Below the pieces are notes generated by a model that was not told where the DNA came from, did no database searches, and was given only the letters and a program-made list of their open reading frames with translations. A DNA stretch of 64,000 nt from DASQHL01 sp963843685 (lineage in GTDB: Bacteria > Chloroflexota > Dehalococcoidia > DSTF01 > JACRBR01). Below are positions 43,509-52,907 of the stretch, piece by piece. The stretch lies in contig CAWJLO010000027.1 in the NCBI GenBank assembly GCA_963843685.1, positions 76,113-140,112 on the forward strand, in the 5' to 3' direction. Both the position numbers and the translations under genes were made by a program. The first letter of the stretch is position 1; each line of letters begins with the position of its first letter.

Positions 43509-43901
43509 GTGCCCTACACCGACAAGACCCTTGCCTGCGTCGACTGCGGAGCGGACTTCGTCTTCACCGCGGACGACCAGGAGTTCCACGCCAGCCGCGG
43601 CTTTACGAACGAGCCGAAGCGCTGTCCGGACTGCCGTCGCGCACGCAAGGCGACGCGCGGCGATGGCGGCGGCGGGGGTGGTTACGGCGGCGGTGGCGGC
43701 GGTTACTCGTCCGGCCCGCGCCAGATGTACCCGGCGACGTGCGCGAACTGCGGACGCGAGACCGAGGTGCCGTTCCAGCCGCGCGGGGATCGCCCGGTGT
43801 ACTGCCGCGACTGCTTCCAGCAGCGCGCGCCGAGTGGCGGTGGCGGTTACGGCGGCGGTGGCGGCCGCGGCGGTGGTGGTGGCGGCGGTCGGCGCTACTA
43901 G
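43509..43901 (+). CDS. Double zinc-ribbon protein with Gly-rich tail
   Basis: Start GTG 43509 follows AGGAGGT by 7 nt, so the longer frame from 43320 is not used. Residues 6-45 are a probable zinc-ribbon (LACVDCGADFVFTADDQEFH, NEPKRCPDCRRARK). A second CxxC/CxxC ribbon (TCANCGRETEVPF, YCRDCF) sits at about 78-107. Gly/Tyr/Arg-rich stretches separate and end them. The layout suggests an RNA- or single-strand-binding helper, like the CxxC-zinc-ribbon proteins common in Chloroflexota and candidate phyla. A leader of about 180 nt (43328-43508) has no gene and may be regulatory. Confidence 0.75.
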   Translation: MPYTDKTLACVDCGADFVFTADDQEFHASRGFTNEPKRCPDCRRARKATRGDGGGGGGYGGGGGGYSSGPRQMYPATCANCGRETEVPFQPRGDRPVYCRDCFQQRAPSGGGGYGGGGGRGGGGGGGRRY

Positions 43902-43975
43902 ACCCGCGAACACAATTGAATAGCGAGAGTCGGGCGCCACGCGGCGTCCTTCTCTTTGCCTGATCGGAGTCCCGC

Positions 43976-44987
43976 ATGCGCGTCCTCGTGATCGGCGGCA
44001 CGAACTTCATCGGCCCGCCCGTCGTCGCTGAGTTGGTCGAAGGCGGTCACGACGTCACCGTATTCCACCGCGGCGAGCACGAGCGCGAGATCCCCGGCGT
44101 CGCGCACATCCATGGTGACCGCGCGAACATCGCCGGCTTCCGTCCGCAGTTCGAGCAGATCGCGCCGGACGTCGTGCTGGACATGGCGCCGATGTCGGGC
44201 GCCGACGCCGAGGCGGTGCTGGCGGCATGCCGCGGCGTCGGCGCGGCGCGCAGTCGCCATCAGCAGCGTCGACGTCTATCGCGCGTACGGGCGGCTCCAC
44301 GGCTCGGAGCCGGGGCCGGTGGAGCCGATGCCGCTGACGGAGGAGGCGCCGCTGCGCGGGCGGCTGTACCCGTACCGCGGCGAGCGCGGCGGCCGCTTCG
44401 ACGACTACGACAAGATCCCGGCCGAGCAAGCGTACATGTCGGACGGCGAACTGCCGGGCACAGTGCTGCGGCTGCCGGCGGTGCACGGTGAGGGCGATTA
44501 CCAGCACCGGCTCTTGATGGAGGTCGCGCACTTCGACGCGAAGCGGCCGTTCATCCTGCTGCAAGACGACACGCTCGGCTGGCGCTGGCCGCGCGCCTAC
44601 GTCGGCAACGTCGCCCACGCGATCGCGCTTGCCGTGACCGACGATCGCGCGGCCGGCCGCATCTACAACGCGCCCGTCGACCCGCCGCTCACCCAGCTCG
44701 AGTGGACGCAGGCGTGCGCGCGCGTCGCCGGCTGGCAGGGTGAGATCGTCGCCGCGCCGAAGGACACGCTGCCGGAGCGGCTCCGCTCGCCCAATAACCA
44801 CGAGCAGAGCATGGTCGTCGACGACGCACGCATCCGACGCGAGCTCGGCTACGAGGACGCCGTCGATCCCGACGAGGGCATCCGGCGCGCGATGGCGTGG
44901 GAGCGGGCGAACCCGCCGGACGGGTTGGAACGATGGCTCGATTTCGACGCGGAGGATCGGGCGTACGCCGCGATCCGCGCGCGATAG
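43976..44987 (+). CDS. NAD-dependent epimerase/dehydratase family protein, one frameshift
   Basis: The N-terminus MRVLVIGGTNFIGPPVVAELVEGGHDVTVFHRGE is a Rossmann GxxxFIG dinucleotide site. After one extra base near 44250 the protein continues AVAISSVDVYRAYGRLHG, GRFDDYDKIPAEQAYM, VLRLPAVHGEGDYQHR, WPRAYVGNVAHAIALAV and GRIYNAPVDPPLTQLEW. The usual YxxxK is altered to a DYDK-like stretch, and the order resembles atypical SDRs of the mRNA-binding/CSP41-like group. The substrate is unknown. The shift sits in GCGGCGCGG and is probably an assembly error. Confidence 0.8.
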
Positions 44988-45064
44988 GCAGTTTCCACAG
45001 CCGAAAATTGCTAAGTCACCTTACATCCCGTTACCATGTAGCCGCGCCGGGAGGTGACATTACC

Positions 45065-46984
45065 GTGCCTGCACTCCGCAACCTGGAGTCACTGTTCAGC
45101 CGCGTCAGCAAGCCGGCCCGTTACACGGGCGGCGAGTGGAACTCCGTCGTCCGCGACTGGGACGCCTCCGACGTCCGGATGGTCTTCGCCTACCCCGACC
45201 TCTACGACATCGGCATGTCCAACATGGGCATCGGCATCCTCTACGACATCATCAACGGCCGCGAGGGGATGCTGGCCGAGCGCGTCTTCGCGCCGTGGTC
45301 CGACATGGAGCAGGCGATGCGGGCCGAGGGCGTGCCGCTGTGGAGCCTGGAGTCGCGGCATCCGCTGTCCGAGTTCGACGTCATCGGCTTCTCGCTGAGC
45401 TACGAGGGCACGTACACGAACATCCTCAACATGCTCGACCTGGCCCGCCTGCCCGTGCTGGCGGAGGAGCGCACCGACGCGCACCCGCTCGTCATCTGCG
45501 GCGGCTCGGGCGCGCTCAACCCGGACGCGCTCGCCGACTTCGTCGACGTATTCGTGCTGGGCGACGGCGAGGAGACGATCGTCGACATCGCGGACTTCGT
45601 GCGCGAGTGGAAGCGCCAGGGCCGCGGCACGCGTGACGAGATGCTGCAGCGGCTGGCGAAGATATGGGGCATCTACGTCCCGCGCTTCTACCGGCCTGAG
45701 TACAACGCCGACGGCACGATCAAGTCCGTCACGCCCACGCTCGACTGGCTGCCGGCGCGCGCCACGAAGCGTTTCGTGCAGGAGCTGCCGCCGTCGCTCA
45801 CGCGTCCGATCGTGCCGTTCCTGCAGACGGTGCACGACCGCGCGGCCATCGAGATCCAGCGCGGCTGCACGCAGGGGTGCCGGTTCTGCCAGGCGGGCAT
45901 CATCTATCGCCCGCGGCTGGAGCGCGGCCCGGAGGAGGTGCTGGAGGCGGCGAAGGAGCTGGTGCGCAACACCGGATACGACGAGCTGTCGCTGATGTCG
46001 CTGAGCACGACCGACCACTCGCGCATCATGGAGATCGTCGATGCGCTGCGCGGCCATTTCGGCGACCGGCTGACGCTGTCGCTGCCGTCGATGCGTGTCG
46101 ACAGCTTCAGTGTGCGCATCGCCGAGGCGGTGGCGGCGCGCGGCAAGCACGGCATCACGTTCGCGCCGGAGGCCGGCACGGAGCGCCTCCGGATGACGAT
46201 CAACAAGATCGTCACCGACGACGACCTCTACACCGCGGCCGAAAACGCCTTCGCGTCCGGCTGGACGAACGTCAAGATGTACTTCATGGTCGGCCAGCCG
46301 ACGGAGACGCACGAGGACGTCGAGGGCATCGTCACGCTCGCCCGGAAGGTGCGCGAGATCGGCCGCAAGCGGCACGGCGGGCGCGCGCGCGTGCGTGTGA
46401 GCACGAGCAACTTCATCCCGAAGGCGCACACGCCGTTCCAGTGGGCGCAGCAGGCGCGGCCGGAGGTGCTGCGCGAGCGGCACCTGTACCTGCGCGACGC
46501 GCTGAAGAAGTCGGGCGTCGCCTTCACGTGGGAGGACCCGGAGCACAGCCTGCTCGAAGCGGTGCTCTCGCGCGAGGCGACCGCCGTCTCGGCAAGGCGA
46601 TTCACCACGCCTGGCGCGACGGAGCGCGCTTCGACGCCTGGCACGAGCACTACGACTGGCCACGCTGGGAGCGCGCGATGGACGCCGCCGGCCTCGATCC
46701 CGCGTTCTTCGCCTACCGCTCGCCGGGGCTGTGGGACCCGTTCCCGTGGTCGCACATCAACATCGGCGTCACGGAGTCGTACCTCCGCGCCGAGTGGATG
46801 CGCACGCTGAAGCACGAGCAGACCGCCGGACTGCCACAAGGCGCCTTGCAACGTCTGTGGGGTGCAGAACCAGAACGCGGAGGACTGCCTCAACCGCTTC
46901 GACCTGCGACTGGCCGAGAAGGGCAAGCCGCCCGTCGAGCGCACCGGCCTCGTCAAGCCGATCGAGATGTTCTCGCTGGTCTAG
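45065..46984 (+). CDS. B12-binding-type radical SAM protein (TIGR03960 type), two frameshifts near the 3' end
   Basis: The protein starts at GTG 45065 after GGGAGGTGA. Residues about 1-250 form a cobalamin-binding-like N-terminal domain (YPDLYDIGMSNMGIGILY, LVICGGSGALNPDALADFVD). The radical SAM site is QRGCTQGCRFCQAGI (CxxxCxxC), with LSLPSMRVDSFS and GITFAPEAGTERLR after it. Frames change near 46580 and 46845; the last part reads DCHKAPCNVCGVQNQNAEDC, a Cys motif typical of the family. In many genomes a DUF2344 partner and an RNase G gene lie next to it; neither is present here. The role is probably RNA or ribosome modification, unproven. Confidence 0.85.
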
Positions 46985-47331
46985 CGTTCGTCTCGCACGA
47001 ACATGGCCCGCACGCGGTCCGGGACGACGGCGAGCGCGCCGAGCACTACGGCCAGGGCCACCAGGAAGCTGCCGGCGACAAACAGGAATCCCGCGTTCAC
47101 GCCCGAGGCCGTCACGCCCTGGGCGACCGTCAGCACGCCGAAGAACATGGTGATCACGCCGAGGAAGAAGCCGGCGTACCGCCAGCGCAGGGCCGGGCGG
47201 GTGGTGAACTCCGTGTCGCGGGCGTTCTGTGTCGGGGCGGGTTCCGGGCGCGGCCGCGGCGCCGCTTCCCGGTCGCGGGGCCGTGTTCGTTCGCGCTCCA
47301 TCTTTCGCTTGCGGCCCTTGCGCTCGGGCAT
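46981..47331 (-). CDS. Small membrane protein with basic N-terminal tail
   Basis: The 116-residue protein MPERKGRKRKMERERTRPRD has about 45 highly charged residues followed by two hydrophobic helices (YAGFFLGVITMFFGVLTVA and AGFLFVAGSFLVALAVVLGALAVV). It should sit in the membrane with the basic tail in the cytoplasm. I recognise no family. It lies 2 nt downstream of the agmatinase gene and overlaps the 3' end of the convergent radical SAM gene. Confidence 0.55.
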   Translation of the reverse strand: MPERKGRKRKMERERTRPRDREAAPRPRPEPAPTQNARDTEFTTRPALRWRYAGFFLGVITMFFGVLTVAQGVTASGVNAGFLFVAGSFLVALAVVLGALAVVPDRVRAMFVRDER

Positions 47332-47333
47332 CG

Positions 47334-48212
47334 CTACTCCGTCGGTCCGAGCGCGAGGCCGATCAGGCGATACGTCAGCTTCGCCGCGAGCTGCGCGCAG
47401 GACCGGGGGCCGAGCGACGGCGACAGCTCGGTGACGTCGAAGCCGACCACGCGTCGCGTGCGCGTGACGGCCTCGAGCAAGCCGGAGACCTCGTCCCAGT
47501 GAAGTCCGCCCGGCTCCGGCGTGCCAACCGCGGACATCTCCGACGGGTCGAAGCAGTCCAAATCGATGGTGACGTAGACGCTGTCGCCGAGGTGCGATGC
47601 GACGGTGTCCCTTCCGGCCTCGCGGAACTCGCGCGGCGAATAGAACCAGAGTCCGCGCTCGCGGATGAGCGCGGCGTCTTCGACGGAGGCGCTGCGCAGG
47701 CCCACCTGCGTCACCGGCGCGACGTCCAGCGCGCGCCGCAGCGTGCAGGCGTGGTTGTAGTGCGAGTCGAGATACTCCTCGCGCAGGTCGGAGTGCGCGT
47801 CGAACGCCAGGACCGACAGCCCCGGCGTGCGCTTCGCGTGCGCCCGCACGGGCCCGACGGCGACGGTGTGCTCGCCGCCGAGCGTGACGACGAACTTCCC
47901 CTGTTCCAGCAGCTCGCCGACGACCGACTCGATGCGGTCCGCCATCGCCTCCGGCGAGCCGGTGTGGGGGGCCAGCTCCGGCAGCGTGTGGATGCCGTGG
48001 CGCCACGGCTCGATGCCGAGGCCGACGTCGTACAGCTCCATGTCGGCGGAGGCTTCGATGATGGCGCGCGGGCCGTCGCGCGTGCCGGCGCGGGCGGTCA
48101 CCGTGGAGTCGTAGGGCACCGGCAGTACGACGACGCGCGACCGCTCGAACGACGAGTGCTCGTCCTCCAGCGACGCGAAGTTCACCTGCGGGTAGAAGCG
48201 CTCGTCGGCCAC
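47334..48212 (-). CDS. speB: Agmatinase/ureohydrolase
   Basis: The 292-residue protein starts at GTG 48212. It contains the manganese ligand blocks FVVTLGGEHTVAVGPV, LAFDAHSDLREEY, VYVTIDLDCFDPSEM and a C-terminal VGFDVTELSP. This is the agmatinase branch of the ureohydrolases, converting agmatine to putrescine and urea. TACCCT lies exactly 6 nt before the GTG and no Shine-Dalgarno is present. Guanidinobutyrase or formimidoglutamase are alternatives. Confidence 0.87.
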   Translation of the reverse strand: MADERFYPQVNFASLEDEHSSFERSRVVVLPVPYDSTVTARAGTRDGPRAIIEASADMELYDVGLGIEPWRHGIHTLPELAPHTGSPEAMADRIESVVGELLEQGKFVVTLGGEHTVAVGPVRAHAKRTPGLSVLAFDAHSDLREEYLDSHYNHACTLRRALDVAPVTQVGLRSASVEDAALIRERGLWFYSPREFREAGRDTVASHLGDSVYVTIDLDCFDPSEMSAVGTPEPGGLHWDEVSGLLEAVTRTRRVVGFDVTELSPSLGPRSCAQLAAKLTYRLIGLALGPTE

Positions 48213-48218
48213 GGGGTC

Positions 48219-48224
48219 AGGGTA
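48219..48224 (-). promoter_or_regulatory. -10 hexamer TACCCT, leaderless speB start
   Basis: TACCCT, 6 nt (GACCCC), GTG at 48212. Confidence 0.4.
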
Positions 48225-48253
48225 CCGGCTCGCGGGCTGGCGCTACAGGCGTG

Positions 48254-49180
48254 TTACCGCCTGCCTCCGGTGCTGCCGCGGAGGCGCGGGTCGAGGATGT
48301 CGCGGAGGGTGTCACCGAGGAGGTTGAATCCGAGGATCACGAGGCTGATGGCGACGCCCGGGAAGATGACAAGGTACGGGTACTGCTGTCCGCGGTTCAA
48401 GTTGAGTGCGAGGTCGGCGCCCCAGCTCGGCGTGCCCGGCGCGACACCCAGCCCGAGGAAGGACAGCGTAGCTTCCAGCGCCACCGCAACGGCAAAGATG
48501 CTGCTGAATCCAACGAGCACGTACGGCATCACGTTGGGCAGCACGTGGCGCCACAGCACGCGGAATTCGCTCGCGCCCGTGGAGCGCGCCGAGAGCACGT
48601 AGTCCTTGTGCCGCTCAACGAGGGCGACGGCGCGCAGGAGACGGGATCCGCCGAAGAGCGCGCCGACGGCGACAACGGCCTCCGCCGTCCGGAGCCCCGG
48701 GCCGAGCGCGGCGATGAACGTGAGCAGGAGGAAGAGTTGCGGGAAGGCGCCCCAAGCCTCGGCGGAGCGCTGGATCAGATAGTCGACCCAGCGGCCGGCG
48801 TACCCGGAAATGATGCCCAGAACCGAGCCCGGGATGAACCCCAGGAACATGACGATGATGCCGAACTTCAGGTCGATAGACGCCCCGGCGAGGATGCGGC
48901 TGAAGATGTCCTGGCCGAGCTGGTTCGTCCCGAGCAAGTGTGACGCGCTGGGCCCAAGGAATTGCGATGAAGCGTCGAGTTCCTTCGGATCGTAAGGCGC
49001 CAGGCTCGACCCGAAGAGGCCGACGACGACAAACACGGCGATCACGGCAAGCGACAGCGTCCCGACCGGATTCTCCCGCGCGAGGGTCGCCGCCTTCCGA
49101 TACCAGGCCCGGGACTTCGGAATCTCCCACGACTCCGCATCGCCGCGTGTTGTCCGGCGCTCTCGCGCAACCGCCGCCAT
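48254..49180 (-). CDS. Peptide/dipeptide-type ABC transporter permease (DppC/OppC-like)
   Basis: The 308-residue membrane protein has an N-terminal cytoplasmic segment with WYRKAATLARENPVGTLSL, a first helix, FLGPSASHLLGTNQLGQDIFSRILAGA (typical of OppC), and the EAA-type loop ALVERHKDYVLSARSTGASEF. C-terminal DPRLRGSTG is also typical. It pairs with the upstream DppB-like permease by stop/start overlap (TGATG). With the binding protein at 50216 it forms an importer for short peptides or similar solutes. The ATPase genes are not in the window. Confidence 0.9.
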   Translation of the reverse strand: MAAVARERRTTRGDAESWEIPKSRAWYRKAATLARENPVGTLSLAVIAVFVVVGLFGSSLAPYDPKELDASSQFLGPSASHLLGTNQLGQDIFSRILAGASIDLKFGIIVMFLGFIPGSVLGIISGYAGRWVDYLIQRSAEAWGAFPQLFLLLTFIAALGPGLRTAEAVVAVGALFGGSRLLRAVALVERHKDYVLSARSTGASEFRVLWRHVLPNVMPYVLVGFSSIFAVAVALEATLSFLGLGVAPGTPSWGADLALNLNRGQQYPYLVIFPGVAISLVILGFNLLGDTLRDILDPRLRGSTGGRR

Positions 49181-50178
49181 CAGCTGTACTTCACCCGCGG
49201 ATCGGCCCAGGCGTAGGACAGATCGACGATCAGGTTGACGATGACGACGACACCTGCCGTGTACACGGCGAGGAACTGGATCGCGGGCAGGTCTCTCGTG
49301 AACGTCTCCTGGAAGAAGAACTGACCGACGCCCTGGATGCTGAGGATCTGCTCCGCGATGACCGAGCCGCCGAACACGGCGATGAACGCCGTACCCACCG
49401 CCGTCAGGATCGGCGTCCCGGCGTTCCGCAGCGCGTGTGACAGGATCACCGTCGTGGAGTTGAGACCTTTCGCGCGCGCAGTCCGGATGTAGTCGCTGCG
49501 CAAGACTTCCAGCATGGTCGTCCGCACCAGGCGCATGAGGCCCGATGAGCCGGCGAGACCGAGGATGATCGTGGGCGGCAAGAAGACCTGAAGGTTGCGC
49601 ACCGGGTCGTCATAGATGGGCACGTAACCGCCGGCGGGCTGCGCGTAGTTCCAGAGATAGGACGGGATCACGACCAGGAGCGTGAGCAGGAAGAACTCGG
49701 GCACGGACGTCCCGAACACGGAGAACACACGGACGACGTAGTCGATCCAGGTATTGCGATACACGGCTGAGATGATGCCGAACGCAATGCCAAACAGGAC
49801 GCCGAAGACGAGGCTCATCATCACCAACTCGAAGCTGGCCGGGAACCGGCGCGCGAACTCGCTGCGGACGCTCCGGTTATTCGTGAACGTTGTGCCGAAG
49901 TCGCCGTGCAGCGCGTCCACAAGCCAGGAGCCGTACTGGCTGTGCTTGTGGAACTCGATGAACGGTGCGCTGCCGCTCAGTGTGATGGGAAAGATCGGGT
50001 CGTTGAGTCCGTACTTGGCGCGGATCGCTTCCTTCTGGCTTTGCGTCGCGTTGGCACCACCGATGACGTCGGCGATGTCGCCGGCCGGCAGCACGCGCAG
50101 CGCGATGAACACGACCATCGACACCGCCAGCAGAATGATGGGCAGGAACGACAGCCGGCGCAGCGTATAGCGCAGCAT
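49180..50178 (-). CDS. Peptide/dipeptide-type ABC transporter permease (DppB/OppB-like)
   Basis: The 332-residue protein begins LRYTLRRLSFLPIILLAVSMVVFIALRVLPAGD, the hallmark OppB N-terminus, and has GDFGTTFTNNRSV, the EAA loop TTMLEVLRSDYIRTARAKGLN and LIVDLSYAWADPRVKY at the end. It lies between the substrate-binding protein gene (37 nt upstream) and the DppC-like gene. All three are on the minus strand and form one operon. Confidence 0.9.
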   Translation of the reverse strand: MLRYTLRRLSFLPIILLAVSMVVFIALRVLPAGDIADVIGGANATQSQKEAIRAKYGLNDPIFPITLSGSAPFIEFHKHSQYGSWLVDALHGDFGTTFTNNRSVRSEFARRFPASFELVMMSLVFGVLFGIAFGIISAVYRNTWIDYVVRVFSVFGTSVPEFFLLTLLVVIPSYLWNYAQPAGGYVPIYDDPVRNLQVFLPPTIILGLAGSSGLMRLVRTTMLEVLRSDYIRTARAKGLNSTTVILSHALRNAGTPILTAVGTAFIAVFGGSVIAEQILSIQGVGQFFFQETFTRDLPAIQFLAVYTAGVVVIVNLIVDLSYAWADPRVKYS

Positions 50179-50215
50179 CAGTCAGCTCCGCGCCAGCGAT
50201 CTTCACCAGTGCGCA

Positions 50216-51946
50216 TCACGACTTGTCCAGCCACGTGGTGCGGTTGAAGAGCCCGTACGACCCGCGCCCGACGATGGAGCCCTTGACGTACGCGTAGCGG
50301 CCGCCGTAGTTGATCGGCGAGTACAGATTGAGCATGGGCGCCCACTTCTGGATGATGGTCTTCTGTGCCGTCAGCACCTTCTGGATGCGGGCCGTCTCGT
50401 CCAGCTCCTCCGCCGCGGCGAGGATGGCGCTTGTGACGTCCGCGTCGTCGTAGCCCATAAAGTTCTTCTGGGTCCCGCTGCCGGCCATGAAGAAGCGGAG
50501 CGGCAGGTCGGGGTCCTCGTACGGGAGCTGGTCGAACGCCGTCATGTGGAAGTTGCCGGTGCCGAGCGACTGGCTGAACCACTTCACCAGGTCCTCTGGC
50601 ACCAGGTTCGTCTTGACGCCGCCGCGCTGAAGCTGCTGCTGCAGGATCTGCGAGATCAGCGCGTCGCCAGGCCGCACCGAGTGCTTGAACTCGATCGTCT
50701 GGTTGTAGTCGAACCCGGCCGCGTCGAGCATCTTCTTCGCGTCGGCGATGTCGTGCCGGAAGTACTCCTGGAGGTCGGGATCGTTGTCGGGGAGCAGGTA
50801 CTTGAGCTGCGCGGGCGGCATCGGACCGCACTTGAGCCCGCTGCCCTCTTCCGTGAGCTGGATGATCTCGTCGCGGTCGATGAGCAGGTTGAAGGCGTGG
50901 CGCACGCGATCGTCCGTAAACGGCGGCTCGTACTTGAGCATCAGGCAGTAGAAGTCGCGCGCGAGGTCGCTGCCGATGACGATCTTGTCGCCGAGCGCGC
51001 TCTTGGTGTCCTCCGCCTCGGACTTCGTCTGGAATCCGTACGTGTCGATCTGGTTCGCCTTGAACGCGGCGAGCGCGGGTGCGCCGTCGGCGATCGCCGC
51101 CGTGTCCACGCCATCGAGATACGGCTGGCCGGCGATCGATTTCGTGCCGGCGAACTGGCGGAAGTTCTGGAACTTGCGCCACTTGATGTTCGTGCCGTTT
51201 TCGTGGCTCTGCAGGACCCACTGACCAGAGCCGATCGCGTCCTTGGCGAGGAAGTTGTCGTCGCGGACCACCTCCTCCGGCAGGATGGAGCTGGACCACG
51301 GGCTGCCGGCGTTCGAGGAGGTGAACGCCCACGCCCACGTGCGCTTCTGCTTGATCGTGACCGTGTGGTCGTCCGGTGCGATGACGTCCTCCATGACGTC
51401 ATGCAGGTAGTCGAATCCGATCGGGAGCTGCTCGGCGAACCGCTTGTAGCTGGCGACGATGTCCGACGCCTTGACGGCGCGCCCGCTCACGGGCGGCTTG
51501 TCGTGGAACGTCGCGTCGCCGATCGTCGCCGTGATCGTCTTGTCGTCCGGCTGCTCTACGTTCGTCGCCAGGAAGAGTTCGATCTCGCCCGTGTCCGTGG
51601 GCACGTACCACATGTGGTCGAAGACGGTGAAGCCCAGCACGAGCCCCTGCGCCAGCGCCAGGATGCTGGGTCCGAACGGGTTCATGCTCGGCAGGGGCGT
51701 GCCCTGCTGCGTGCGGAGGATGCCGCCGAGGTGCGTCGGCGGCCCGTCCTGTGTGCCGTCGAGCACGGTCGACGTCGGCGCCGTCACCGGAGTGTTGGCC
51801 GTGCCGCCGTTCTTCTTGCTGCTGGAGCAGCCGACCAGGCCGATCGCGGCGACGCTGGCGCCGCCGATAGCAACGCCGCCCAAGAGGCGGCGTCGTGACA
51901 TTCGTTGCGAGGTCCAGTACCGCAGATCCAGTTCGTTGTCGCCCAT
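50216..51946 (-). CDS. ABC transporter substrate-binding lipoprotein, family 5
   Basis: The 576-residue protein has a Tat-like and lipoprotein signal (SRRRLLGGVAIGGASVAAIG, VGCSSSKK). The SBP_bac_5 fold shows VFDHMWYVP, VKASDIVASYKRFAE, RVRHAFNLLIDRDEIIQLTE and AKKMLDAAGFDYNQTIEF. It captures peptides or other solutes outside the cell for the two permeases downstream. A Tat signal on a family-5 binding protein is seen in Chloroflexota and haloarchaea. It heads the operon; GGGAG lies 11 nt before the ATG. Confidence 0.9.
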   Translation of the reverse strand: MGDNELDLRYWTSQRMSRRRLLGGVAIGGASVAAIGLVGCSSSKKNGGTANTPVTAPTSTVLDGTQDGPPTHLGGILRTQQGTPLPSMNPFGPSILALAQGLVLGFTVFDHMWYVPTDTGEIELFLATNVEQPDDKTITATIGDATFHDKPPVSGRAVKASDIVASYKRFAEQLPIGFDYLHDVMEDVIAPDDHTVTIKQKRTWAWAFTSSNAGSPWSSSILPEEVVRDDNFLAKDAIGSGQWVLQSHENGTNIKWRKFQNFRQFAGTKSIAGQPYLDGVDTAAIADGAPALAAFKANQIDTYGFQTKSEAEDTKSALGDKIVIGSDLARDFYCLMLKYEPPFTDDRVRHAFNLLIDRDEIIQLTEEGSGLKCGPMPPAQLKYLLPDNDPDLQEYFRHDIADAKKMLDAAGFDYNQTIEFKHSVRPGDALISQILQQQLQRGGVKTNLVPEDLVKWFSQSLGTGNFHMTAFDQLPYEDPDLPLRFFMAGSGTQKNFMGYDDADVTSAILAAAEELDETARIQKVLTAQKTIIQKWAPMLNLYSPINYGGRYAYVKGSIVGRGSYGLFNRTTWLDKS

Positions 51947-52104
51947 TGCCCTGCTACTCCCTCATCCCCGCGGGCGCCACTGCCCCGGACTTGCTGAACG
52001 AGGCTCATTGTGCTGTCACACTCTGTCACTGTCAACAGTACGACGGGGGAGCATGCGCGGTTCGGCCGTCATGTGTGGCTCGTATTGAATTCGTCGCCTA
52101 ACGG

Positions 52105-52395
52105 CTAGTGGTGGCCCGCGCCCGTCTGCGGCGGCGGCGCCGCCGTCAATCCCAGCTTCTTGCGAAGGAAGTAGGCGCCCGTCCCGATGACGACTACGAC
52201 GACCGCGGCGAGGCCCAGCACCGTTAACTGCACTCCCACGCGGGTGTCGTCGTGCTGGTCCACGTGTTGCTGCTGCGCGTCGATCGTCTGGTGCGCTTCG
52301 ACTATGTGGACGTCAGAGGCGGCATACGCGCCGCCAACGGTCGCCGAAGCGAACAGCGCGACGCCGACGAGAAACGCGAGCGAAAGTCTGCGCAT
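52105..52395 (-). CDS. Small secreted/membrane protein
   Basis: I start at ATG 52395, 8 nt after GGAGGG, rather than the longer frame. The 96-residue product has a signal peptide (LAFLVGVALFASATVGGAYA), a short His/Gln-rich exported segment (HQTIDAQQQHVDQHDDTR), a membrane helix (LTVLGLAAVVVVVIGTGAYFL) and a tail ending TGAGHH. The histidines could bind metal. No family is recognised. Confidence 0.55.
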   Translation of the reverse strand: MRRLSLAFLVGVALFASATVGGAYAASDVHIVEAHQTIDAQQQHVDQHDDTRVGVQLTVLGLAAVVVVVIGTGAYFLRKKLGLTAAPPPQTGAGHH

Positions 52396-52472
52396 GAAGT
52401 AGACCCTCCGGATGTCATCGCGCGCCTTACGGCCGCATGCTAGCACGGTGGGGCTGTACGCTCGACCGCCCG

Positions 52473-52895
52473 TCAAACGTCCTCGCGCGCGCGCTCAGCG
52501 GTGATCACACGCAGCGTGTGAGGAAAGTGGACGATCCTGGCCCGCTGCCCCTCCTCCAGGTAGATGTACTGCTCCGGCTGGATCTGGAAGATCTTCCGGT
52601 CGACCATGATGTAATAGCTGTGCCAGGCGATGATCAGGTCGGCCCGCGACCACTTCTTCTGGATCGGCCCCACGCGCTCGGCGGCCTGGGCGCGCAGGTC
52701 GCGCAGATGCTGCAGCACGTAGTACGCCAGCAGCAGCGCGATCGCGCCGGCGAGAGCCATCGTGACGTAGGCCGCGCCGCTGGCCGCGTTCTGCGCGACC
52801 CAGACGATGCCGGCGAGGACGGCAGCGCACAGCACGCTGTAGATCACGGCGCTCCGGACCAACGATGCGCGGGCGGCAGATTCGGCGTCGCGCAC
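52473..52895 (-). CDS. Hypothetical membrane protein with two helices
   Basis: The 140-residue protein has two N-terminal helices (SAVIYSVLCAAVLAGIVWVA and YVTMALAGAIALLLAYYVLQHL) and a cytoplasmic beta-rich domain (SRADLIIAWHSYYIMVDRKIF, IQPEQYIYLEEGQRARIVHF). The soluble part could be a small PH-like or PilZ-like barrel, which I cannot settle. It lies 12 nt downstream of the LysM protein gene on the same strand and is probably co-transcribed with it. Confidence 0.6.
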   Translation of the reverse strand: MRDAESAARASLVRSAVIYSVLCAAVLAGIVWVAQNAASGAAYVTMALAGAIALLLAYYVLQHLRDLRAQAAERVGPIQKKWSRADLIIAWHSYYIMVDRKIFQIQPEQYIYLEEGQRARIVHFPHTLRVITAERAREDV

Positions 52896-52907
52896 GTCGC
52901 GGGGTGC

